Part shown: one piece after another, positions 35,536 to 46,346 of the stretch
Layout: every line of letters begins with the position of its first letter
Numbering within the stretch: the stretch's first letter is position 1
Assembly: GCA_036365145.1 (NCBI GenBank)
Contig: JAEOAD010002231.1
Coordinates: forward strand, 496,001 to 560,000
Direction of reading: 5' to 3'
DNA from: Orientallactaga sibirica
Lineage: Eukaryota; Chordata; Mammalia; Rodentia; Dipodidae
DNA length: 64,000 nt
Made by a program: the position numbers and the translations under genes
The notes under the pieces: model-generated
What the model was told of the DNA's origin: nothing
The model's database searches: none
Seen by the model: only the letters and a program-made list of their open reading frames with translations

Positions 35536-36165
35536 TATTGCATGAATGGTTTGGTTTGGTATAGGCAATTTAACAATTTGAAGGAACACATGAACAAAAT
35601 AAAAATGACCAGGTTAACATTATGCTTTAAGACTCAAAATTAAGGTTAGTTGTTGACTTAAATGTTATTTAGTGCATTGTTTTCATGTAAATTATTTTCA
35701 TTAGTGACTTTGTAATTCATCCAGAGGTAGTAATGAAAAATATTTGTTCACAAAGTAGAAAAATTTACATATGAAGAAAACCAAGAAGAAAAGTTAAAAT
35801 CAGCCACAGTGGTGAATATTATTGTATGTTTTATTTTCTGTCCATTGTGATGCATGTGATTTTATATTTTTCCAAGGAATGGGTCTGAATGTCAGGTTGC
35901 AGGGCCCATTAGCATCATTCCATGCTTTCTGTCCTAAGCCAAATTTCCCATCTGGGAGCTAAGTGAGTCCACAGAGGCATTACGGCTTGTTATCACGGCT
36001 CTCCTCCAACTTCAGAGGTAGTGGTTTAGTGCTAATGCTGTCTGTTAAGGTTTCCTTTTCTTGGGCTGATACTCCTGGAGAGCCATCCATAGCTTTGGGG
36101 TATTGAGAGCTATCATTACTGATGATTGCTAGTAGAGAGTGTCTTCAAGTAATTTACTTAAAAAC
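34818..36165. other. intronic sequence with a CA repeat
   Basis: Unique apart from the dinucleotide repeat at 35491-35532. Confidence 0.55.
35491..35532. repeat. (AC)21 microsatellite
   Basis: Uninterrupted run of 21 ac units. Confidence 0.98.
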
Positions 36166-36169
36166 ATCC

Positions 36170-36262
36170 ATGGGCTGCAGATATAGCTCCATTGTAGTTG
36201 TAGAGTGCTTGCCTTTCACACATGGGGCTCTTGAAAACCCGTGTCTGAGAAACCAGAGAGGA
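36170..36262 (+). repeat. short ID-type SINE monomer
   Basis: tgggctgcagatatagctcc, gtagagtgcttgcctttcac, then an A run. Confidence 0.6.
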
Positions 36263-36644
36263 AAAAAAAAGCAATATTTTGCTCATAGAAAATTAGTCAG
36301 ATCAGCAAGCATTGTATACTATAGCAGAAACAAAATTTGTGCTACTTTTAAGAGACAAAAATAAATTTACTATATGACATGCTAAACATTTTAAATTATG
36401 TTATCCTTTAAGCAAATGTAACTTTTTTCATTTAAATGAAGAAAACTCTGGAACCTTTTAGGCAAATAGGATTTAAACTTGATCTTAGAGTAGATATTAT
36501 TATAATGCTAGAAAAGATTTTACAAAGATGATCTGGAAAGTACTTATTTTAAAGACCAGTAATATCTATATAGGTTGTAGTTACAATCACACATCTCCCA
36601 CAATTATTAGTAGCCAATGGCTGTCATAATAGTAATGTGATAGG

Positions 36645-37000
36645 ACTGGGAAGATGGCTCAGTAGTTAATGGTTAAGCGCACTTCCTATGTAAGCATAAG
36701 GGCCCAAGGGGGCCTGCAACTCCAGAACCCATGTAAGGAACCCATTCATGCCTGTAACTCTCTCTAAGCCCTGTCCCACAAAGGAGATCAAGAAACCAGA
36801 CAATTACCCAGGCTTGCAAAAAGCAGTGAAATCCAGTGTCAGTAAGAGATTGCTGCTGCAACAAGAATGGGTAGAAGTATGAAAGTGTGATGGAACAGGA
36901 CACACTACATTTTGCTTCAGCCACCATAAGCGAATGCATGGGGCACCAGAAGGGCACATACATGTGCATATACCATACACATACACACATACACCACATC
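36645..37000 (+). repeat. B2-like SINE, sense
   Basis: ggactgggaagatggctcag, ccagaacccatgtaaggaac, and a ca/ta-rich end (catataccatacacatacac) mirror the antisense B2-like copies elsewhere in the window. Confidence 0.6.
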
Positions 37001-37127
37001 GTATAATACAAGCAAAATGTAATAATGTGATAATAAAACATGATAATATTAATTAGTTTAATTTTAATTTCCACAGTGATCTAAGTATTAAAAAATAACA
37101 GTGAAACAATAGGATATTCTCTTTATC

Positions 37128-37339
37128 AGTTTATTTATTTATTTGAGAGAGTGAGAGAGAAAGAGGAAGACAGAGAGAGAGAGAGAGAATGGGTGCACCA
37201 GGGCCTCCAACCACTGCAAATGAACTCCAGACGCATGTGCCACCTTGTACATCTGGCTTCCATGGGTCCTGGGGAATCAAACCAAGGTCCTTTGGCTTTG
37301 CAGGCAAACGCCTTAACCGCTAAGCCATCTCTCCAGCCC
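37128..37339 (-). repeat. ID-headed SINE, antisense
   Basis: tttatttatttatttgagag, gaatgggtgcaccagggcct, gtcctggggaatcaaaccaa, cgctaagccatctctccagc. Close to consensus. Upstream arm of an inverted SINE pair around the 36-bp exon. Confidence 0.93.
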
Positions 37340-37599
37340 CCTCTATTAGTGTTAATAAATTATGTAACTTCAGTTATGATTAATCCAAAATCAGACCCTG
37401 CCTGCTTTGTCACCTTATTCCTGCACTAGGAGCAACTGTCTCTGCCCTACATAAGAAAGTTCTGAGTTCTCATAAGACATGATGTTACCATCTTGGATAT
37501 GGAACAATATGAGAATCTAGACTAATTTGATCAAACCCTACAATACTTATACGATTCATTTAAAGAAAGAATATCTGCCTTTTTCTTGTGCTATGTTTG

Positions 37600-37783
37600 T
37601 ATTTTTTTTTTGGTTGTTTTGTTTTTTGCTTTTGTTTTTGTTTTTTGAGGCCTGTGGGTCACTTTAGCCCAGGCTGACCTGGAATTCACTATGTAGTTAT
37701 AGGCTGGCCTGGAACTCACTGTGATCCTCCTACTTCTGCCTCCCAAGTACTGGGATTAAAGGCATGCGTCACCATGCCTGGCT
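37600..37783 (-). repeat. B1 SINE, antisense
   Basis: T/G-rich start, gtcactttagcccaggctga, cctggaattcactatgtagt, actgggattaaaggcatgcg, ccatgcctggc. Ends 134 bp before the exon at 37918. Confidence 0.92.
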
Positions 37784-37917
37784 GTATTGTTCTGTTTAAC
37801 TGGAAAAAAAAATGTACTTGATGTTCACATGACCATGAAAGTATTCAGAGAAAGAAGAAAGCTGAAATTGTCTTTACATGCTTTCACATTACTAAAGTTA
37901 TTGCTATCTTTTTAAAG

Positions 37918-37953
37918 GGTGAACCAGGAAAACCAGGAGAACAAGGCTTGATG
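37918..37953 (+). CDS. COL25A1: COL25A1 exon, collagenous, GEPGKPGEQGLM
   Basis: A 36-bp phase-0 exon of twelve codons encoding GEP-GKP-GEQ-GLM. The acceptor is ttgctatctttttaaag and the donor ATG|gtaagt is consensus. It follows GMPGVP and precedes GPLGPPGQK, as in recalled human COL25A1. It is enclosed by inverted SINE pairs: an antisense B1 134 bp upstream and a sense B1 139 bp downstream, with antisense and sense ID-headed SINEs outside these. Such pairing could affect inclusion of this very small exon. Confidence 0.95.
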
Positions 37954-38092
37954 GTAAGTATCTCTACTTTTTCCTAGAGATATCAGAAGGTCAGGTTATT
38001 AAAAACAATGGTTAAGGTTATTCATGGAGGACTATGCTTTGGTATGACCCATAACAAAAAAAGGGAAATATATGAAAGTTAAAAAGTAAGCC

Positions 38093-38237
38093 AGGAATGG
38101 TGGCACACGCCCTTAATCCCAGCACTCAGGAGGTAGAGGTAAGAGGACGGATCATCATGAATTTAAAGCTACCTTGAGACTACAGAGTGAATTCCAGGTC
38201 AGCCTGGGCTAGAGTGAAACCCTACAAAAAAAAAAAA
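38093..38237 (+). repeat. B1 SINE, sense
   Basis: ccaggaatggtggcacacgc, cttaatcccagcactcagga, ccaggtcagcctgggctaga, then an A run; aagtaagc repeats at both ends. Starts 139 bp after the exon at 37918, inverted relative to the B1 at 37600. Confidence 0.92.
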
Positions 38238-38438
38238 GTAAGCTGGCTTACCTACTATATGCTAAGGCCCTCAAGACTATGTAGTCACAGCAATTGGGGG
38301 GGGAGAGAGAGTTTCCAGGTGGGGAGGAGAGAAGAAAGATGCTGTAGGGTCAAAGACGAATGGCTAAGCAAAGCAACTCTACATGAAGGAAGACTGGATT
38401 CGGGGATGTGCAGTTAGTTCTAAAAGGAGGTTTTCAAT

Positions 38439-38628
38439 GCTGGAGGGATGGTTTAGTGGTCAAGGTGCTTGCCTGAAAAGCCAAAGAACCCAGGTTTGAT
38501 CCCCCAGGACCTATGTAAGCTCAGCGCTGAAGGCCCTGGTATGCCTATTCTCTATCTGCCTCTTTCTCTCTCTTTCTTTCTCTCTCTTTTTCAAATAAAT
38601 AAAATAAATATTAAAAAACAAATTTTAA
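38439..38628 (+). repeat. ID-headed SINE with internal deletion
   Basis: tgctggagggatggtttagt, ggtttgatcccccaggacct, then a jump to gaaggccctggtatgcctat and a CT-rich end. The gcatctggagttcgtttgc part is missing. Confidence 0.87.
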
Positions 38629-38778
38629 AAGCATGTTTTCAAAAGGACCACATATGATCAGCTGTGAATTAATGCCATAAGCTTTATACCATGGTTAAAG
38701 GAGTTCTTCTGAAGAAGGGTGGTACCAAGAGAGAAACCATTGTGCCTTTTGGATCTCTGCCATCAAAATAAAGTCATA

Positions 38779-38987
38779 GGGGCTGGAGAGATGGCTTAGC
38801 AGTTAAGGTGCTTGCCTGCAAAGCCAAAGGACCCAGGTTCAATTTCCCAGGACCCACGTAAGCCAGATGCACAAAGGAGCGCATGCATCTGGAGATCATT
38901 TGCAGTGGCTAGAGGCCCTGGTACACCCATTCTCTAGCTCCTCTCTCTCTGCTTGCAAATGAATAAATAAATAAAATTTAAAAAAAT
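38779..38987 (+). repeat. ID-headed SINE with target duplication
   Basis: ggggctggagagatggctta, gacccaggttcaatttccca, ttgcagtggctagaggccct, ttgcaaatgaataaataaat. Flanks aataaagtcata and aataaagttata. Confidence 0.93.
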
Positions 38988-39000
38988 AAATAAAGTTATA

Positions 39001-39975
39001 AAGCAATGTCACATGGACTTGGGTAGACATGAAAGTCCTATTTCTTATGACTTCTTTGTCCTTTGTCAGTAAGAGATGTCATTTTAGCAACTGTCAGCTG
39101 CCTCTCCTTGCCTCTTCCCCTGTCTCAAAAGCTGCCTTTCTAACCTCCCTTATGATTTGAATACTAGTGGGAAACATAGCAAAATTCTTCAGTTCCCCAA
39201 ATGCCACAGGATGGCTCATACCCGTCTGAGAAATGTAATTAGTGTAGCTGGCAAATGACCCTAATAAGTTTGCGAGTGTGCCTGCTCCATGATAGGTGCC
39301 CCTCAGTGCTGGTGGCCAGGGTGTAAACTATTTTAGAAAAAATATTTCGTGGCTGCCTATTAAAGTGAATACATAGGAAGGAGCACAACAGTTGGTCAGG
39401 AACGGAAGTAAACATGTGAATGGGCCCACGGTCAAAGGGGGCTGGCAGAGCACCAGGCACTCTGCAAGTGGAGCTGCTTCTGAAGGTCTAAGGTAGAATT
39501 AATGTGCCTCATGACCAAACTCCACTCCCACAAAGAAATTCCCTGTGCCAGACCTGTAATATCAGGCAGATATATGTTTGGTACACATTATTTTGGGTAC
39601 TATATAGTTAGTATAAAAAAATAAAGTGCATGGAAGTGCAGTGTTGTGTTCCAGTGCTCTAGGTACCAGAGTCTTAAGGATTTTTGGGTAATTGTGATGT
39701 CAGCACTTAAATGCACCTGTGATTTCTATTCTAAACAATTCTCAAAATATATTCCTCCCAATCCTCCTTATATCAGAATCTATTTGCTTACCTCGAGACT
39801 CCTCTAGTTTTTAACACTGGTATATGCTATCTACCTTGACACCCACAATAGTACCCTAATAATATCTAATGTTAAATGTAAATGTAAAATGAGCATTTTA
39901 AGAATTACAGTCTAATTTTTCCTGAATTTATATGTACTCTAAAGGATATACTATGTAAGCAACACGGAATCCCAC
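39001..39975. other. intronic sequence, nothing recognised
   Basis: Unique sequence, no exon seen. Confidence 0.5.
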
Positions 39976-39978
39976 CTT

Positions 39979-40072
39979 TTGTTTTGTTTTGTTTTGTTTT
40001 CTTTGAGACCCTTAAGCAGGCTAAGTACCTACTCCACCCACTGCTCCACTGAACTACATGCAGTTCCTAATG
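39979..40072 (-). repeat. (TTTTG)n plus short ID monomer, antisense
   Basis: ttgttttgttttgttttgtt, then gagacccttaagcaggctaa and ctgctccactgaactacatg, a diverged reverse-complement ID unit. Confidence 0.5.
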
Positions 40073-40384
40073 TTACACCATTAAATGTGAAGGTTTAATG
40101 CAGTCTTAAATGAATTGTAGTATTATCTTGCTATGCTTTAACTTCCTATTCTCTGTAAAAACAATATGCAGATCATACGGTTATTTTTTCTGTAAACCTT
40201 TTCTTCTTTCTTTAATATCTTCAGATTGGTTCATATTCTCAATTTAAAATGCAGTTAAGAAACTTAATTGAAATCACAAATGTCTCGAGGATATGTGTGC
40301 TTAATGATCTTCTAACATGCCTTTTTAAATTAATTGCTTTTAAAGATGTAAAATCATATTTTAAGTGAAAGTTTCTACAATACC

Positions 40385-40670
40385 ATAAAGTAGACAAATT
40401 ATTATACACCTCAGTGACTTTTCACAAAGTGAACTTAAGTCTGTACAAACCAGACCAATAACCAGCAAGTCCTGGTAAGTCCCCCTGTGTCCCCCAATTT
40501 CCATCCCAAAGGTAACTACTATTCTGACTTCTGTCATGATAAATTAGCTTTTGTCTACATTTGAATTTTATATTAATTGACTTATACAGTATGTATACAT
40601 TCGTGTCTGGCTTCTTTCATTCAACATTATATTTGTGAGATCATCCACCTCTGTTTTAATAGCCTTCGCA
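40385..40670 (-). repeat. ancient L1-type LINE fragment, antisense
   Basis: ggtaactactattctgactt, cttatacagtatgtatacat, gtctggcttctttcattcaa and catta-tatttgtgagatcatcc correspond to a very common old mammalian L1 3' region read in reverse. Confidence 0.65.
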
Positions 40671-40734
40671 GCTGGTTAAAAAAAATAGAAGGAAGAACCC
40701 GACTTCCTCTGCTACCCCGTTAAAACTACATCAC

Positions 40735-40930
40735 TCAAGGCATCAGATGAATGAGTGTCTGTCTGACCTTGGGCCAGTCACTTAACCTCTCAATTTCTCA
40801 TCTGTACAGAAAAGACAACACTGTCTTGCCTGCTGTAAAAGTTTGTCAGAGGCAAATGCAATAACTTAGGGGAAAGCACTTTTAGATATATAATAAAGAG
40901 TCATATTAGTATGTTGTTATTATCACTTGA
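40735..40930 (+). repeat. MIR SINE, sense
   Basis: tctgaccttgggccagtcac, ttaacctctcaatttctcat, ctgtacagaaaagacaacac match the MIR core, followed by the diverged 3' part. Confidence 0.85.
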
Positions 40931-41264
40931 TTGTTCTCTCTAGAGTAAATTACAGGTGAGCATGGATAACACCGATGACAGATGTATTTGTGTAAAGTTT
41001 TACGTGAGTCAGATAAATTAGTTTATCTATAATATGCTGAAGAATTTTTCTCTTTAAAACAATACTATTCAGAGTCCTTTTATAAAGCAATATAATTCCC
41101 TAATTCCTCTTCTCAACAGACTGATTTTGTATATTTTATACTTGCTTAATGTAAAATATTTATCTGATTAAAACATGTCATTTATTTACAAAAAGATACA
41201 TCTTAAATAGTTCCTATACATTTCAGCCTATCTCACAGAGAAAAAAGGATACTAGAAATATAAT

Positions 41265-41443
41265 TTTTTGTTGTTGTTTGCTTGTTTGTTTGGTTTGGCT
41301 TAGGCTATTTGAGACAAGGTCTCACAATGTAGGCCAAGCTGGCCTGGAACTAACTTTGCAGCCTTAGGCTAGCTGCAAACTCAGAATCCTCCTGCCTCAG
41401 CCTACCAAATGCTAGAATTACAACCATATGTTACCATGTCCAG
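41265..41443 (-). repeat. old B1 SINE, antisense
   Basis: gagacaaggtctcacaatgt, aggccaagctggcctggaac, tcctcctgcctcagcctacc, aatgctagaattacaaccat. Confidence 0.8.
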
Positions 41444-41508
41444 AATTTATCATAATTTTTATAAGAAATCTCTTAGAATCTTTCTTTCAAATATATGTAT
41501 GAATGTGT

Positions 41509-41542
<34 letters not shown>
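41509..41542. repeat. (AC)n microsatellite
   Basis: acac run with one interruption, followed by acgtgcatgcgtgtatatat. Confidence 0.95.
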
Positions 41543-41823
41543 GTGCATGCGTGTATATATGTTCTGGCTTGAAATCTGGTAAGAAGTGCCTAGTGTCTCA
41601 GTATTTCTAGCCCTGAAAAGACAGGATTGTCTATCATCTGTGTTCCTTCTTAAAGATCCATAGACCTATCGGTAGTTGGTCCTGTTCTTTATGTCTCATG
41701 CGGTGACAATGAGAAATGAAAAGCTTTATAAAATACAAAGAATTCTGTGAGTACTGTAACTGTCAGGACAAATGTCAAGTGATGTAACTTGGCATTCAGA
41801 AAGGCTATTAAAAATCTATAAAG

Positions 41824-42070
41824 GGCTGGAGAGATGGCTTAGTGGTTAAGGTGCCTGCCTCCTAAGCCCAAGAACGCAGGTTCCAATCTTCAGCGGTTCC
41901 AATCTCCAGGTCCCACATTTAGCCAGATGCAGTGATGCAAGGGTGCAATGCCGCACTTGACCACAAGGGGGCGCATGCATCTGGATTTTGTTTGCAGCAG
42001 CTGAGCGGCTACTGGCATGCCCATCTCTATCTGTCTTTCTCTCCCTCTCTCTCTGTCTCTCTCCCAAAAA
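41824..42070 (+). repeat. ID-headed SINE, CTCF-motif subfamily, with target duplication
   Basis: ggctggagagatggcttagt, gcctgcctcctaagcccaag, a local duplication of ggttccaatct, ccagatgcagtgatgcaagg, ccacaagggggcgc (41961-41974), gcagcagctgagcggctact, CT-rich end. Perfect 14-bp duplication aaaaatctataaag at 41810-41823 and 42071-42084. The best-preserved member of the subfamily here. Confidence 0.94.
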
Positions 42071-42147
42071 AAAAATCTATAAAGAAATAACAACTAAAAT
42101 GATAGTCTATTAGATATTGCAACCAGGGAGTGACATTTGCTTTTGTT

Positions 42148-42149
<2 letters not shown>

Positions 42150-42183
<34 letters not shown>
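42150..42183. repeat. (TG)n microsatellite
   Basis: Pure tg run, 34 bp. Confidence 0.97.
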
Positions 42184-42185
<2 letters not shown>

Positions 42186-44085
42186 CACATCAGCCATTGT
42201 TGGTGACATTTTCCTGTTAAAACAAAGAGAACATAGGAAATATCACTGTTCTTGTCCTGTGAACCTGCTGCACTTGTTGGTCTGTGTTCAGAAGTGTTTA
42301 CTCAGGTGAGGTCCTAGGAGGTGTCAGAGGGTTTCTATGAAATTCCATTGTCTCTGATGATGAAATGAGGAAGTTAGAACCAACCTAAAATTAGCTCTTA
42401 CAAAACCGTTTATGAGTGTGTCAGGTATGGGATTAGTTCTTATAATCCAGGATAGATCATTTATATTGCAAAAATAATCATCTGAAGATTAACAGCATCT
42501 ATGATACAATAAAAAATAAAGCCTACAGCTCAAACGGTTCTATTTTCTTTAATTCCACTGAGCAGCTATTCTGTAAACGTGACCTTTGGGTTTTCAGAGA
42601 CGTTCAGGCTGAGATTTTAAAAGACAGAATCTGGAATTTAAATAAATTTGACTGCACATAAATAAGAACAGACCCACGCTATTGTCTAAAACCAGACATG
42701 AGAATCCAGTTAAGGGCTGGCCATGACTGGAAATGCTCAAAGGCTATGTTCTAGCACAGGTGATCTCTATCATTCACAATCTTAAATAGTGGCTAAACTA
42801 GTGTTTTTGAAGGTGTCTTTAGATACTCTTATTGCCTTTTTTCTTTAACAGTGCAGAAGTTCTTAGAATCATGAAAGAGAGATGGTATTTTTAAAAGTAT
42901 ATCAACTAGTCCATTTTCTAGATGGTATTTTTGTTGTAAGTGTCCATATCTAAGGTGCCATAGATCATATCATTTTTCCTGTTCTGAAAGTCTTTATTTC
43001 TTCTTCTTGCTTTCCCCAAAACATATGCAGGCCCTACAACATATCTACCCATCACTTTCTAAATCCTAAAACCTATACTTAAAATTTTATTCTGAGTTTA
43101 GATAGTATTTGAGAATTCAGGAAAAGTTACACATGATGGAGAAATTTGGATGGTCAATGTATTTATAAGATTCTTCATTTTAGTTTTGCTTATAAATATT
43201 ATTATAGTTGAGCCCAGTGAAGGTTGTTTTGTTTCATTTAAAAGCACAAAACAACACATATGTGAGAGTTCCTTAAAATATCTTCAGTTATCTTGGCATG
43301 TTGTGCCCAGAATTGATAAACTCGTCAGTTTGCCAAATTGAACTTTGACCTGCCAGCTGTAGTGGTGATGGATGGCAAACACTAGAGACAGCACACTTCC
43401 CTCCCTGACTCGGATCCAGCAGAGAGAACAAAACCCCAAACCTTCATGTTACAAAAAAAGAAAGATGGAGGAGATTACCTTAGCATAGACTGAGTGTTAA
43501 CAATGGAATCTTGTTTGGGAGGACTGCCTGTTCTTCAGTTGCACACCTTGCCTGCTGGATGCCTTGGCAAATCTCTAATGCTTTGTCATTCTCATTTAAT
43601 CCATGAAGTACACACAAAAGCTGCACAGAACAGAGTTCTGCCCACCTCCTGGGTTTTTTTGTTCTGAGCCTATAATGCATCACTTTCCACATGGACACGA
43701 GAAAGCCTACGAGTCATCCACTCTTTTCCACCTGCCACCATAGTGTCCTTGCCTTAGCCAACCCAAGTCCTGTGTGCATAGGCTTCCTCTAGAGATGGCC
43801 ACAGGTCATGTTAGGGCAGGAAGTGACAACATGTGACTGTCCTTGAAACAAGTTCCATCTCCTAGACTTTTGGGAGAGCATTTTCAACAGTGATTGAGAG
43901 CATGACGTGATCTAAAATACAAAAAGATCATCTGATAGGCTGAGTAGGTGGCACTGGAGTTGTATTTTTTATTTTATTTTTCATAATGAACTCTAGGTTG
44001 TGGATGAGCTCTATGGCTACCTGTACACTGGTTCCTGTGTAATGTCCCATAATACTTATATTGGACAAATTTAGATAACAAGACC
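42184..44085. other. intronic sequence, nothing recognised
   Basis: About 1.9 kb of unique sequence. An antisense 72-codon frame at 43480-43698 overlaps gattaaatgagaatgaca-type words and may be a worn SINE; not a gene. Confidence 0.5.
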
Positions 44086-44086
44086 T

Positions 44087-44307
44087 GGGGCTGCAGAGAT
44101 GGCTCAGTAATTAAAAGTGCTTGATTTTTACAAAGCCTAAAGACCTAGATTTAATTCCAGTAACTCATGTAACACTAGATGCACATAGTTGCATATGAGT
44201 CTGGAGTTCTTTTGCAGCAGCAGGAGGCCCTGGCTTGTGCTCATTCTCATTCATATTCTCTCTGCCTCTCGCCCTCTCTCTCAAATGAAAAATAAATATT
44301 TTTCAAA
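44087..44307 (+). repeat. ID-headed SINE, diverged
   Basis: ggggctgcagagatggctca, agacctagatttaattccag, ttgcagcagcaggaggccct, ctctctcaaatgaaaaataa. Confidence 0.85.
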
Positions 44308-44490
44308 AGATATTCAAGACCTTAGATTCCTCATGCAAAGAAATAGGCAATACTGAATTATGCAGGCCCCTTGATGGTAAAGTCCTTTCACCTTACTGTT
44401 TGTCTACTATAAATGCACAGTGGCATCTTACATTTATTCATTTTATATATCTTATAAATACATGCAGTGGAAAGTCATATGTTAAGTATT

Positions 44491-44672
44491 TATTTATTTA
44501 TTAATTTATTTATCAGAGAGAATGAATGGGTATGCCTGGGCCATCAGCCACCACAAACTCCAGACACATGTGCCCCCTTGTACATCTGGCTTATTTGGGT
44601 CCTGGGGAGTTAAACTGGGGTCCTTAGGCTTCACAGACAAACACCTTAACCACTAAGTCATCTCTTTGGCCC
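44491..44672 (-). repeat. ID-headed SINE, antisense, with target duplication
   Basis: tttatttattaatttattta, gggtatgcctgggccatcag, gtcctggggagttaaactgg, ccactaagtcatctctttgg. Flanks tcatatgttaagt and tcatatgtaaagt. Confidence 0.87.
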
Positions 44673-44879
44673 CTCATATGTAAAGTTTTAAAGGAAGGAA
44701 GTTTTAAAAAATATTTATTTTAAAACTTTTAATCAACTGTTCAAATATTGTATCTTTTAACTTTAGAATCCAACATATGGTAGCTGTAGTAAAACAAACT
44801 ATGAGACTCATGTATGTTTGCAGATATAATGAAGTTGCAATGAGTCTGTCTTATAAAATTCTTATTTCATTATGTCCTT

Positions 44880-45017
44880 TGTTTCTGAGATAGGGTCTCA
44901 TGTAGCACTGGCTGGCCTTGAATTTACTGTGTAGTTGAGTATTATTTAAACTTCTGGTCCTCCTGCCTTTACCTCTCAAGTGCAGGGATTACAGATGTGT
45001 GTCACCATGTTTTATAT
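44880..45017 (-). repeat. old B1-like SINE, antisense
   Basis: ctgagatagggtctcatgta, ctggctggccttgaatttac, agtgcagggattacagatgt, gtgtcaccatg. Confidence 0.72.
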
Positions 45018-45093
45018 GGTGCTGGGGTTGGACCCCAGGACCCTTGTACATGACAAGCAAACACTCTATGAACTGAGATAAATCCCCATCCTG
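45018..45093 (-). repeat. short ID monomer, antisense
   Basis: ggtgctggggttggacccca, caaacactctatgaactgag, ataaatccccatcc, directly joined to the B1-like unit: a B1+ID composite or adjacent insertions. Confidence 0.72.
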
Positions 45094-45544
45094 CATTTTT
45101 CATTGTCAGATGAAGTAGTAACTTTTCAAAGTAAAGCTGGATCCACTTAAAGCCTGTAATTTATATTTGCAGATTTGGGACAAGCTTGCACATTTTAGGG
45201 CAAGAGGACAATTGGAAATTCTTATACAAAAATGTGTAAATATTGAAAAAGATATATACCAAGATAGTAAACTGATAATTTAAATATGTTCTACCCTCTA
45301 ACTTTCACAAATATATTCTCATGATTTATAAAATTCAAACCCGGAAATCATGTGCTCCTACAAGTTCTCAAAGTCAAAGTTATGATCACTCCCAGTCCTT
45401 ATCCCTAGACTGTTGCCTTTCTTCTACATCTTCCTCCATCCCACAACTTTACAGAACTTGGGCTCTGACTGTAACACTCAGATTATCGTATGCTCACAGA
45501 ACCTAATTCCATGTGCACTTCCAGACAATAAAATGTCTTTTAAA

Positions 45545-45842
45545 ACTACAGAAGAAGAAATACCTAGGATATTTGTGAAGCAGTATCCATGAGGGCATTT
45601 CTAGAGAGCATAGGTGAATGTGGTTCACACTATCTCTTGGGCTGAGGTCCCAGACTGAATAAAAAGAGAAAAAGGTGAAAGCTAGCTGAACACCTGCCTT
45701 CTTGTTGTCTGAGCTAATGAATCGGCTGAGATGTGAGCAAGAAGCCGCCTTCTGACAAGCCTTCTTCACCACAATGGGCCATAAACCTTCCCTTCAGGTC
45801 AGGTATTTAGTTACAGCAACAATAAAAGTAGCTAATACACCA
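45545..45842 (+). repeat. ERVL/MaLR-type solo LTR-like fragment
   Basis: gaggtcccagactgaataaa, gctagctgaacacctgcctt, ccttcttcaccacaatgggc, cagcaacaataaaagtagct and the terminal aatacac are typical of old rodent LTRs. Same family layout as 7905-8205. No coding part. Confidence 0.55.
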
Positions 45843-46201
45843 TGTCTTTGTCCCATATTCTAATCTGTTATGGCTCATGCATCGGTATGGCTTGCATGTA
45901 CAACAGACCTGGGACAGAGGCAGCCAACCATTTTCAAAGTGAGCTGAAGCCACTAAAGCAGAAAATACCAGAGTTCTGAGTGCCAAAATCATAATTTAAA
46001 ATCTGCAAAGTTGAGGTTACAGGTCAGCATGACCCTTAGACTCAGATTTCTAATGCCATGAGACACATAACCAGGGAAAAGCTATTTAATATGTGGGTCC
46101 AAAGATGAGAACTTTCTTTCTCAGGTCTAAGGGTCTATGTTGGTGAAGCAAAGTTTTAAAAAGCAGACTAATGCTTTTGTCACCTTTATTAAGAAAACAC
46201 T

Positions 46202-46346
46202 GCTGGGCATGGTGGCTCACACCTTTAATCTCAGCACTCATGAGGATGCTGTGAGTTCAAAGCCGGCCTGGGCTACAGGGAGATCCAGGCCAGCATAGAG
46301 TAGTGTGAGAGCCTGTCTCAAAAAAAAAAAAAAAAAAAAAAAAAAA
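46202..46346 (+). repeat. B1 SINE
   Basis: ctgctgggcatggtggctca, cacctttaatctcagcactc, gccggcctgggctacaggga, then an A run of 27 bases. Confidence 0.88.

Noticed and set aside
35428..35643. Short period repeats as a possible CRISPR or satellite array
   Set aside because: A simple AC dinucleotide run with no spacers; ordinary mammalian microsatellite.
43480..43698. 72-codon antisense frame that reads like protein
   Set aside because: Overlaps words similar to a worn MIR and has no exon signals that I can support.
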